The notes under the pieces: model-generated
The model's input: only the letters and a program-made list of their open reading frames with translations
Told to the model about the DNA's origin: nothing
The model's database searches: none
In this document: in pieces, positions 56,928 through 64,000 of the stretch
Layout of the letters: each line of letters opens with the position of its first letter
How positions within the stretch are numbered: the first letter of the stretch is position 1
Assembly (NCBI RefSeq): GCF_035917675.1
Contig: NZ_CP109105.1
Span: 1 to 64,000 of the forward strand
From: Streptomyces sp. NBC_01775
Lineage (GTDB): Bacteria > Actinomycetota > Actinomycetes > Streptomycetales > Streptomycetaceae
DNA: 64,000 bases
Direction of reading: 5' to 3'
Translations under genes and position numbers: made by a program

Positions 56928-57827
56928 ATGTTCACCGGCCTGAGCGCCTTCCCGCTCACCCCGATCCCCGGCGACGGGGGCATCGATGAGAAAGGGCTCG
57001 CGGGTCTGGTCCGCCGGCTGGCTGCCGCAGGCGTCGATTCGATCGGTGCACTGGGCTCCACGGGATCGTATGCCTATCTGACCCGCCAGGAGCGGGCGCG
57101 CGTCGCCCGCATCGCAGTGGAGCACGCCGACGAGGTCCCGGTCATCGTCGGGATCGGGGCGCTGCGCACCCGGCACGTGCTGGAGGCAGCCGAGGACGCG
57201 CAGAATGCCGGGGCTGCCGGGGTGCTGCTGGCGCCGGTGTCGTACCAGCCGCTGACCGACGACGACGTGTTCGGGCTGTACGAGTATGTCACCGCGCACC
57301 TCTCCATTCCTCTGGTGATCTACGACAACCCCGGCACCACCCACTTCGCCTTCACCGACGAGCTGTACGCCCGGCTGGCCCGACTGCCTCGCGTGGCGTC
57401 CATCAAGATCCCTGGGGTCCCCGCTGACCCCGCGGCTGCCCGGGCACGCATCCAGCACCTGCGGCAGATCCTGCCCGAGACGGTGACGGTGGGGGTCAGC
57501 GGCGACGCGGACGCGGCCAGGGGGCTGAGCGCAGGATGCGATGTCTGGTACTCGGTGATCGGCGGCACCTTCCCCGAACCCGCACTCGCCCTCACCCGGG
57601 CCGCACAGTCCGACCAGCCGGAGCGGGCCCAGCAAGAGTCAGAGCGCCTGCAGCCGCTGTGGGACCTCTTCGCCCAGCACGGAGGGTCTTTGCGAGTCGT
57701 CGCGGCAGCAGCCGCGCACCTCGGCCTCACCCCGCCCCGCAACCTCCCGCTGCCGCTGCGCGGTCTCGACACCGAAGACCGCGCTCAAGTCGCCGCAGTG
57801 ATCGAGACGCTGGGCCTCCACGCCTGA
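56928..57827 (+). CDS. DapA-family aldolase/lyase
   Basis: 299 residues of the dihydrodipicolinate synthase/N-acetylneuraminate lyase family, a TIM barrel that forms a Schiff base with a keto acid. K160 in VASIKIPG is the Schiff-base lysine, Y132 is in VIYDNPGTT, and the early loop LGSTGSYAYLTRQER replaces the GTTGE loop of true DapA (E to S), so the substrate may differ from aspartate semialdehyde. ATG follows GGGAGACCGTC. It starts 57 bases after the MerR-peroxiredoxin gene and a terminator follows. Confidence 0.83.
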   Translation: MFTGLSAFPLTPIPGDGGIDEKGLAGLVRRLAAAGVDSIGALGSTGSYAYLTRQERARVARIAVEHADEVPVIVGIGALRTRHVLEAAEDAQNAGAAGVLLAPVSYQPLTDDDVFGLYEYVTAHLSIPLVIYDNPGTTHFAFTDELYARLARLPRVASIKIPGVPADPAAARARIQHLRQILPETVTVGVSGDADAARGLSAGCDVWYSVIGGTFPEPALALTRAAQSDQPERAQQESERLQPLWDLFAQHGGSLRVVAAAAAHLGLTPPRNLPLPLRGLDTEDRAQVAAVIETLGLHA

Positions 57828-57847
57828 CTGAGCTCGTCACAAGCCCG

Positions 57848-57878
57848 CCGCTGCCCTCCCGCCAAGCAAGGGCAGCGG
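57848..57878 (+). terminator. Terminator-like hairpin after the DapA-family gene
   Basis: CCGCTGCCCT and AGGGCAGCGG form a 10-pair stem with an 11-base loop, 20 bases after the stop codon. No T run. Confidence 0.65.
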
Positions 57879-57921
57879 AACCAACCACCCGGAGCCACTG
57901 AGCCCGGAGGACCACTCGGCC

Positions 57922-58640
57922 ATGCGCCAGGCCACCCGCCGCCACAAGGACAACCCGGGCTGGGGCCCGCTCGCCCGCTACGTCATAGCCGCGACCTTGG
58001 CCCGCACATCCGACGGCGGCGCGGTCGTTGCCATCGTGCTGGTGGTCAATACCAGCGGAGATCGGGCTGGCTTGCCGGTGTGCTCGGCGCATGCATCACC
58101 GCACCCCATCTGCTGGGCCCCTTCGTCGCCCGCAGCCTGGACACCGCACGAGACGGCCGCACCGTGATCGCCGCAGCATCCCTCGCTCACGGCACCACCC
58201 TGGCAGCCGCCGTCCTGCTACCCCCACACCCACCCCGCCGTCACCGCCGTCCTCCTGATCATCTCCGGTCTCTTCGGACCTCTGCTCACCGGAGGCATCA
58301 GTAGCCGCCTGCCCGCCATCGCTGGTCACGGACAACGACGCCAACGCCGAGCCCAGGGCTGGGACGTGGCCACCTACGGCATCGGCGGCACCGAAGGCCC
58401 CACCGTCGTCGCCGCCGTCTCCGCCTGGGCCTCCCCCATGACCGCCGCCCTGGTCCTGGCAGCCGGATGCTTCATCGCCGCAGCCGTCATCCGCTTCCTG
58501 CCCTACAGCCCACCCCTGGCCGCAGCAGCAGAGGTCCCCCGCCCCACCCGCACCCTCATAGGCATCCTCACCTCCGGCCCCCTGCGCCGCACGCTATACC
58601 TGACCGTACCCTCGGCCTCTCGGTCGGGGACGAACTACCC
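57922..58640 (+). pseudogene. MFS transporter, frameshifted and truncated
   Basis: Pieces in three frames: ATLARTSDGGAVVAIVLVVN; after a shift near 58065, VLGACITAPHLLGPFVARSL; and after a shift near 58215, LLIISGLFGPLLTGGISSRL, then YGIGGTEGPTVVAAVSAWAS and AALVLAAGCFIAAAVIRFLP. These are the transmembrane helices of an MFS exporter half. The last part is missing; a short foreign C-terminal-like piece (GDELPAQRGKLREHLAL) follows near 58630-58679. Confidence 0.65.
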
Positions 58641-58868
58641 GCCCAGCGCGGCAAACTGCGTGAGCACCTCGCGCTGTAGGTGCACTCAACCAGTCCGGCG
58701 AGCGTCTCTGCTTCGTCGGACCGGCCACCGCTCCTCACGCACCATCTGCCACCGAAGATTCATCCGATGAGGGCCGCGGGTCAAGGCTGGCCCGGGGCGG
58801 GCCGTGGACGTGCCGCTGTACTGGCAGCCATGGACGCTCGACGTCCCGGCGATTACCCCGCGCTGACC

Positions 58869-59707
58869 TCACCCGACCTTCTGCAATGCGCGTTCGCGTC
58901 GCGCGGCCACACTGGAGCCGGACTCCCTGCGCGCCATCCTGCGCAGCACCACCGGCGCCACGAGCAGGCCGAACACCGCCCAGGCGCCCAGCACACCGAC
59001 CGTCTCCAAATGCCGCCACAACTCCCCGATCTCGACGGCCACCGCGTCGGACGGCAGCAGGGCGGAGCGCATGCCCAGGCCGAGCCAGTAGACCGGGAAC
59101 ACCTGGGCGATCCACTGCAGCCACTCCGGCAGCGCGGTGACGGGGTAGAAGATGCCCGAGATCGCGATCGTCCCGAGGACGGGCAGCTGGATCAGCCCCT
59201 GCGAGCGTGCGCTGGTGAACACCGAGCCGAGGATCGCGCCGATCGGCCTAGGTGGCCACCATGCCGAGCGCCACCACCCAGGCAAGGCCCAGCCACGCGT
59301 CCGCACCGAGGTCGAGCCCCTCGATGAGGAACAGCCCGGGGATCAGGAAGATCGCCAGGTCGGCCAGCAGTCCACCGGGAGACCGAGACGACCTTGCCGA
59401 CGAGGTAGCCGACCATACCGTTCGGGGTGGCCTTGGCACGCAGGAGAGTGCCGTCCTCGCGTTCCGCGGTGAGCAGCTGGCCCATGGTGACCATGCCGAA
59501 CGAGGCATTCATGCCCAGGATGCTCGGCAGCGCGAAGGTGCCGAGCAGCAGCCCCGTGCTCCCGAACTCCGCGTCGCGCATGAACCACAGGGAGCCCAGC
59601 ATCAGCAGCGGCCAGAACAGGTGGCTGGACAGCTCCGCTCCGTTGGTGAACGACTGCCGCAACTCGATCATGCCGCGCCTCAGGCCGGCGCGTATCGCAC
59701 AGGTCAT
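58869..59707 (-). pseudogene. ABC-2 type transporter permease, frameshifted
   Basis: The N-terminal part starts at 59707: ELSSHLFWPLLMLGSLWFMR, MGQLLTAEREDGTLLRAKAT. A frameshift near 59370 leads to LLADLAIFLIPGLFLIEGLD and a second near 59250 to PVLGTIAISGIFYPVTALPE, then WLQWIAQVFPVYWLGLGMRS. Together they form the six-helix ABC-2 permease typical of drug exporters. Two frameshifts make it non-functional unless due to sequence error. Confidence 0.7.
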
Positions 59708-59857
59708 CGTGGAGCCTCCGCCTCGTGCACCAGTGCCAGATAGGTCTGCTCCAGCGAGGCGCGTTGGACTTCGAGTTCGCTGATCTCCTCACCGTGCTGC
59801 TGGAAGAGCTGGCGTACGAAGTCGGTCGACTGCCGCATCGACCGGGTGAAGCGCTGC
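59704..59857 (-). pseudogene. ABC transporter ATPase, C-terminal remnant
   Basis: FVRQLFQQHGEEISELEVQR and ASLEQTYLALVHEAEAPR are the end of the ATPase partner of the permease (its stop overlaps the permease start). The nucleotide-binding part was replaced by IS sequence, entered at about 59857. Confidence 0.58.
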
Positions 59858-60078
59858 TCGTGTCTCGTTTGGTGGCCCTGAACCATGGGCTTCAGCCCTT
59901 GGCTGTCGTGAGTGTCCGCCGCGGAGAGGCCAACGAGGAGCGGCAGTCCGTTCGCGTCCGACAGGATGTGCGTCCTGGAACCCGGCTTGCCCCGGTCCTC
60001 GGGGCTCGGACCTGTGTGTTCGTCCCCTATTTAGCGCGCACGTGGGCGGTGTCGAGGACGACGCGGGTGACGTCGACC
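59858..60078 (-). pseudogene. IS5-family transposase fragment
   Basis: Closely resembles the middle of the intact IS5-type element at 7350-7570 (both strands' order preserved: KPMVQGHQTRH, then the Asp-bearing RVVLDTAHVRAK region). A TAA stop replaces the slippery AAAAAGGGGG run, and the rest is missing. Confidence 0.62.
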
Positions 60079-60534
60079 AGGCGTTGTTGGTGCGGTCGGA
60101 GACGAGGCCGGCGATGGCGCGGTAGGTGTCGGGCAGGCGGTCGCGGCGGTGGGTCCAGCGCATCAGTTGTTTCCAGCGTTTGTGGTCGGCGAGGGCGTGT
60201 TCGACGGTGATGCGGTCGAAGGAGTGCCAGTGGCGGTCGCGTTCCCACTGTTCGGCTCTGCCGGGCAGTGCTCCCGGACGCGGTTTTCTGGGTGGTGTGA
60301 TCGCCTGCCCACGGTGGTCGCGGCTGAGGCCCAGGTAGCCGTCGTCCAGGAGGACCTCGACGTCGGGGAAGTGCTGGAAGCAGACGGCGATGCCTTCGTT
60401 GCTGGCGGCCATGGCGTCGTGCATACGTCCAGGTCGCAGGGCGTCGATCCATAATGTGCGGCCGCGCCAGTCGGCGATCACGGTGGCCTTCATGGTGTTC
60501 TGCTTCTTCTTCCCCGACACGAAGCTCTACATCT
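60079..60534 (-). pseudogene. Second DDE transposase fragment
   Basis: KATVIADWRGRTLWIDALRP, GRMHDAMAASNEGIAVCFQH, DVEVLLDDGYLGLSRDHRGQ and VEHALADHKRWKQLMRWTHR are those of DDE_Tnp/IS5-like transposases with a Glu near the end. N- and C-terminal ends are lost; it joins the other fragment near 60079. Confidence 0.6.
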
Positions 60535-60679
60535 GCCCGGAGTCCCCGGCGGATCACCCTCACACATGCCTGATGCAGTGAGCTCCTTCAGTGATCCGCC
60601 CCGGCAGGTCGTCGCTGACGCCTTCGCCCGGGCCGAGGCCCTCGGCCGCCGCCAACACCTCACACTCCAGTGGGCGGGG

Positions 60680-60904
60680 TCAGTCCTCGCGGATGCTGAG
60701 CAGGTCGCCGGGCTGGCAGTCCAGTTCGCGGCAGATCGCGGTGAGGGTGGTGAAGCGGATCGCCTTAGCCCGGTCGTTCTTCAGGACGGAGAGGTTGACC
60801 ACCGACACCCCGACTCTGGCCGCTAGTTCGGACAGGGTCATGCCGCGTTCGGCCAGCAGCCGGTCCAGGTGGGCCTGGACCCGGTGTTCCTCCTCCGGCG
60901 GCAT
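60680..60904 (-). CDS. YozG-like HTH regulator (74 aa)
   Basis: A small XRE-type helix-turn-helix: LDRLLAERGMTLSELAARVG, VSVVNLSVLKNDRAKAIRFT, TLTAICRELDCQPGDLLSIR. Such regulators accompany DUF2975 membrane proteins. The ATG overlaps the stop of the DUF2975 gene (TGATG), so they form a coupled operon. It probably binds the palindrome at 61546. Confidence 0.85.
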   Translation of the reverse strand: MPPEEEHRVQAHLDRLLAERGMTLSELAARVGVSVVNLSVLKNDRAKAIRFTTLTAICRELDCQPGDLLSIRED

Positions 60905-61524
60905 CAGACCAGCCCTTCGGTGTCGGTCCGTAGCTTCGTGCCGCGCCGGAAGACCTCACCCAGAGCCAGGATGAGGAGGGCGAGCAGGACGTATTCACCG
61001 GTGAAGGCAGCCGAGAAGGGGATCTGGTCGGCCATGGGGGTGCCGCTGACCAGCGCCTGCGTGGTGATCGCCAGCAGTATCGGGGAGAAGGTGGCATGCG
61101 CCAGCACCGTGAGCCCCATGACGCTCAGGCGCTGGGTGTTCCTGGGTACGAAGACGTCGCCGCCGCGCAGGGTGCTGGCCATCTGAAGGAGGAGGGCCAG
61201 GATGAGGAGCAGGAGCAGGCTGCCGATGACATTCGGCAGGACGAGCAACAGGCGCTGGCCCAGGTCGGGACTGGCGAAGACGAGGTCGGCCTGGTGAGTG
61301 CCGGTGAGAGTCATACCGTGGCCCGCCACCGGGCCGGCCACGGTGCCCGGTATCCGGGTCGTGGCCTTGGCCTCGACCTCGCGGGTGTCCACCGGGTCGA
61401 TGAGGCCGGCCACTCCGAGGGCCGGGAGCAGCACTCCGAAGACGCCGACCAGCGCAGTGGCCAGGCCCAGAGCTGCCTCCAGCAGTCGGCTGTCGGTCCG
61501 GCTCCACCAAGACTTCGTACCCAT
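60904..61524 (-). CDS. DUF2975 membrane protein (206 aa)
   Basis: Four membrane segments are visible: LLEAALGLATALVGVFGVLL near 15-35, VLPNVIGSLLLLLILALLLQ near 98-118, VMGLTVLAHATFSPILLAIT near 137-158 and VLLALLILALGEVFRRGTK near 182-200, the plan of DUF2975 proteins. The family's function is not established. It is the first gene of the pair with the YozG-like regulator, under the long palindrome. No strong binding site is seen before ATG 61524. Confidence 0.8.
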   Translation of the reverse strand: MGTKSWWSRTDSRLLEAALGLATALVGVFGVLLPALGVAGLIDPVDTREVEAKATTRIPGTVAGPVAGHGMTLTGTHQADLVFASPDLGQRLLLVLPNVIGSLLLLLILALLLQMASTLRGGDVFVPRNTQRLSVMGLTVLAHATFSPILLAITTQALVSGTPMADQIPFSAAFTGEYVLLALLILALGEVFRRGTKLRTDTEGLV

Positions 61525-61545
61525 GATTGTCCTTGCCCTTCGCGG

Positions 61546-61594
61546 CAGCGTACATATCGCTTATCGATAATATCGATAAGCGATATGTACGCTG
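61546..61594. repeat. 49-base perfect palindrome upstream of the DUF2975 operon
   Basis: Two 24-base arms, exact complements, flank a single central A (61570). The arm begins CAGCGTACATATCGCTTATC and continues GATA. It contains nested TATCGATA and TATCGC units. It lies 22 bases before the start codon, so it overlaps the promoter and is a likely operator; it could also extrude as a cruciform. Confidence 0.95.
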
Positions 61595-61803
61595 TCAAGC
61601 TCAGAGGGTTCGTGCCTCTGGGAGGGAAGTGTGAGCTGGGGTAACGCTGGGTCGGGATGTGCCTTGCGCTGTCCCGTCTCCACGTCGAAGGCAAGGGCGT
61701 GGTCATGCGGCCCGAAGCCCCGCCCGCGCAGGGCCATCCGGAAGGCCGCTGCGAAGACCGCCGCCCAGGCGGCATGGCGGTCGGCTCGCGCCGGGAAGTT
61801 GCA

Positions 61804-62395
61804 GTGAGCGAGGTGCGGCCCAGCCGGCGCATGCGGGACCTCGGCGTCGTCCAGCACGACACCGGCCTCCTCGCCGAGCCCGCCGCCCCCTTCGACCTGC
61901 CCGCCGAGCAGGACGCCGCGACGGACGCCCTCGACCAGCTGTCCCAGGCGACGGACCGCATCGCCCAGGCACACGACTTCTCCGGCAAGGGCATGGGACT
62001 CGCGGCCCCACAGATCGGCATCGGCCGCGCAGCCGCGACCGTACGGCCCGCCGAACCCGGGCGCCAGGCCGATCGTGCTCCTCAATCCCCGCATCACCGC
62101 AGCCTGCGACGAAATGGACGAGCAGTAGGAAGGCTGCCCGTCCTTCTTCGACGTCCGCGGCCTGGTGCCCCGCCCGCTGAGGATCACCGTGGAGACCACC
62201 GCGCTCGACGGCGCCACCATCATCACGGTCTACGAGCCGCGGCCTCGCCCGGCTGATCCATCACGAGGTCGAGCACCTCGACGGCCTGCTGTACCTCTCC
62301 CGGATGCGGCCCGGCACCGGACCGATCCCGGTCGAGGTCTACCGGCAGACCAACACCGCCACCGGCCGCGCCTGGGCATACAAGCAGTACCGCCA
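61804..62395 (+). pseudogene. Peptide deformylase, frameshifted with in-frame stop
   Basis: GTG 61804 starts VSEVRPSRRMRDLGVVQHDT; then FSGKGMGLAAPQIGIGRAAA, after a shift IVLLNPRITAACDEMDE, a TAG, EGCPSFFDVRGLVPRPLRIT (EGC-x-S motif), and after another shift ARLIHHEVEHLDGLLYLSRM (HE-x-x-H motif). All three active-site motifs of peptide deformylase are recognisable but no frame joins them. The end is lost at the IS3 remnant. An accessory deformylase copy was probably once functional here. Confidence 0.7.
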
Positions 62396-62890
62396 GGTGC
62401 CGTCGGACTCGCGGTGCACGGACCGTATCCGGGCGGCGAGGGGGGCGTCGGCCGCCTGCCGGGCGGCCCGGTCCGCGGCCGTCCGACGCCAGTAGCAGAA
62501 GCTGGAGCGGGCGATGCCGAGGACGGTGCACAGCCGCTTCACGCCGTAGCGGCGCTGGTGGTCGGCGACGAACTGGAAGCGGTTCACCAGCGCGTCTCCC
62601 CGGCGAAATACTTTGCCGCCTTGCACAGGATCTCGCGTCCCTCCTCCAGCTCGCGGACCTTCTTGCGCAGAGCGGCATTCTCCGCCTCCAACAGCGTCGG
62701 CGGCTCGGTCGGCACCTCCGCTCAGCGCCCCTGCGGCCGGCTCGCGCCGGCTGCCCGCACCCAGTTCCGCAAGGTCTCCGGATTGATTCCCAGATCGGCA
62801 GCGACCTGCCGGATCGTCGTCTCGGACCGCGACTGGTACAGCGCGACCGCGTCCGCCTTGAACTGCGGCGGATAGTTCTTCATGACCACG
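62396..62890 (-). pseudogene. IS3-family transposase remnant
   Basis: OrfA: NYPPQFKADAVALYQSRSET, TIRQVAADLGINPETLRNWV, then an in-frame stop before AEVPTEPPTLLEAENAALRK. OrfB start: RFQFVADHQRRYGVKRLCTV, LGIARSSFCYWRRTAADRAA, then cut at about 62400. The two-gene order is IS3, but it lacks most of OrfB. Confidence 0.65.
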
Positions 62891-63213
62891 AGATCTCCGT
62901 TCTCAGATCCTCAGGATCCAGTGTCTCGCGTGTCAAGGATCAAGGGTCAAGGCCCGACAGCCATAGCCAAAGAAGAAACAGCGGCCTACCAGAACAACAA
63001 TCCGTCATCCCTGCTGATGCCCAACCCCCTGCCACCACACCCCCAACTCACACCGGGGTGAGGGCGCGCAGTTCGTCGACGATGGCCAGCCAGCCCGGTG
63101 AGGCGGACCCGCCAGATGGTTGTCCAGTTCCTCCTCGCGGGAACGGTGAGGGAAGCATTGAGTCGCCGCCCCGCGAGGCTCCCGGAAGCCCCGGGAGGCC
63201 ATCCTCGGGGGGC
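62891..63213. other. No gene recognised
   Basis: Separates the IS3 remnant from the hydrolase. Contains the short tandem TCAAGGATCAAGGGTCAAGG (about 62935-62953) and nothing else that can be supported. Confidence 0.4.
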
Positions 63214-64000
63214 TCAGGCCAGGCCGGTGAGGACGGCGACCAAGTCGCGGGGGTTCTGTGGTCCGAGGTGAGGCGCGTTCACGGAGTGGACGTCGAAACG
63301 GTTGCCGGGGGTGGCCTCGTCGGCTTCTTTGATCATCCGGTTCTGCAGGGGCAGGGGAATCGCCCGGTCCCGGGTGAAGCGGATATAGGTACGCAGGATC
63401 CTGCCCCAGGTCGCCGGCACCCCACGGGCGTCGTCGGTGGAGACTGCGTTCGCCTCGTCCGGCTCGAAGGTGTTGAGGGCGGCCAGGAACGCCGCGTTGT
63501 CGTAGTCCGCCGCCAGCGCGCGCTTGGCCGTGGCGATGAACTCGGGGTCCGCCGACCGCCAGTTGGTGCGGCCGACGCCGATCCGCTCGGGGTCGCCCAC
63601 GCTGGGAATCGTGGGAAGCAGCGTCATCGCCGCCTCGGGCGTGGTGAACCAGTCCAGGACGCTGCGGAGCCGGACGCAGCAGAACGCCGACATGTAGACC
63701 AGCCGGGCGATCAGCTCGGGCATCTGGTTGCCGACCCGGGTGATCGTGGCGCCTCCCATGCTGTGGCCGACGAGGACCACCGGACCCTGCGCCGCGAGGC
63801 GGCGCACGATGCCCGCGACATGGCGGGCGTTGTCGGCCAGAGTTGTCTTGGCCAGTACGGGTGAGGGGGCGTCTGCGAAGGCGTCGAGGTCCTGCGGCGA
63901 CTGGTAGGAGAGCGGGAAGTTCGCCACCGGCCCATGGCCGGGGAGGTCCACTGCCACCGCCCGGTGGCCCGCCAGGGTGAGAGCAGTGACCAACGGGGCG
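63214..64000 (-). CDS. Alpha/beta hydrolase, N-terminus beyond window
   Basis: 259 or more residues; upstream codons run past 64000 and the N-terminal strand and oxyanion loop are missing from view. Present are GHRAVAVDLPGHGPVANFPL, VVLVGHSMGGATITRVGNQM (nucleophile Ser in GHSMG), FEPDEANAVSTDD and a late SVNAPHLGPQNPRDLVAVL (catalytic His in NAPHL). The family hydrolyses esters or lactones; its substrate cannot be told. No clear partner nearby. Confidence 0.8.
   Translation of the reverse strand, partial: APLVTALTLAGHRAVAVDLPGHGPVANFPLSYQSPQDLDAFADAPSPVLAKTTLADNARHVAGIVRRLAAQGPVVLVGHSMGGATITRVGNQMPELIARLVYMSAFCCVRLRSVLDWFTTPEAAMTLLPTIPSVGDPERIGVGRTNWRSADPEFIATAKRALAADYDNAAFLAALNTFEPDEANAVSTDDARGVPATWGRILRTYIRFTRDRAIPLPLQNRMIKEADEATPGNRFDVHSVNAPHLGPQNPRDLVAVLTGLA

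Noticed and set aside
61561..62226. 221-codon minus-strand frame opposite the deformylase remnant
   Set aside because: It runs through the palindrome and lacks a coherent domain; a short protein-like stretch (61650-61800) is too weak to call.
1..64000. CRISPR arrays, tRNA or rRNA genes
   Set aside because: No regularly spaced repeats of CRISPR type, no T-loop-like or rRNA-like stretches were noticed on reading; the short repeats found are tandem or operator-like. A tRNAscan run would settle tRNAs.

Overview
The window is very GC-rich actinobacterial DNA with strong third-position GC bias, GTG/TTG starts and stop-start overlaps of 1-4 bases. Gene families (DUF6349-, DUF6368- and DUF397-like proteins, XRE-TPR regulators, a replication-relaxation protein, ISL3/IS5/IS481 elements) point to Streptomyces or a close relative. 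The content (conjugation-type secretion genes, a Tad pilus locus, DNA-modification genes, many insertion sequences and broken genes, no housekeeping genes) fits a large, probably linear, plasmid, an integrative element or a chromosome arm. No telomere, tRNA, attachment site, CRISPR array or rRNA was recognised.

Layout. 0.5-8.3 kb is accessory DNA broken by a complete ISL3-type element (2347-4108) and a complete IS5-type element (7042-7907), with remnants of several genes. 8.35-14.0 kb is a compact plus-strand block holding a TGT-fold DpdA-like protein, a Mom-like protein and a PP-loop ATPase beside proteins I cannot name; this is the best candidate for an undescribed DNA hypermodification system. 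A near-copy of its promoter lies before a helix-turn-helix gene at 14224. 14.9-20.1 kb holds a broken PadR-like gene, a replication-relaxation protein, a winged-helix protein that may act in replication, an intact IS481-type element and two clusters of GGTAAGC-type repeats.

20.1-32.0 kb is a translationally coupled type IV secretion operon: VirB8-like, small membrane proteins, VirB4 ATPase, VirB6-like channel protein, a lysozyme/NlpC wall hydrolase and a VirD4-like coupling ATPase. It leads through lipoprotein/secreted genes into a Tad/Flp pilus operon (SAF/CpaB-like, TadZ, TadA, TadB, TadC, pilin, three TadE/G-like proteins) and a 1123-residue membrane protein with two LysM domains and a C-terminal BTAD-type regulator domain. 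No relaxase, FtsK-like TraB or prepilin peptidase was seen.

43.9-52.2 kb carries a lipoprotein, a Rossmann nucleotide-binding-like protein with an XRE-TPR regulator, and opposite it an anti-sigma-type ATPase followed by a chain of tiny overlapping genes. 52.2-64 kb looks decayed: remnants of a GNAT, an ArsR-like regulator, Tn3, IS5 and IS3 transposases, an MFS transporter, an ABC transporter and a peptide deformylase surround a few intact genes (sensor-like lipoprotein, DUF6368-like protein, MerR-peroxiredoxin fusion with a DapA-family aldolase, DUF2975/HTH pair under a 49-base palindrome). An alpha/beta hydrolase runs off the right edge.
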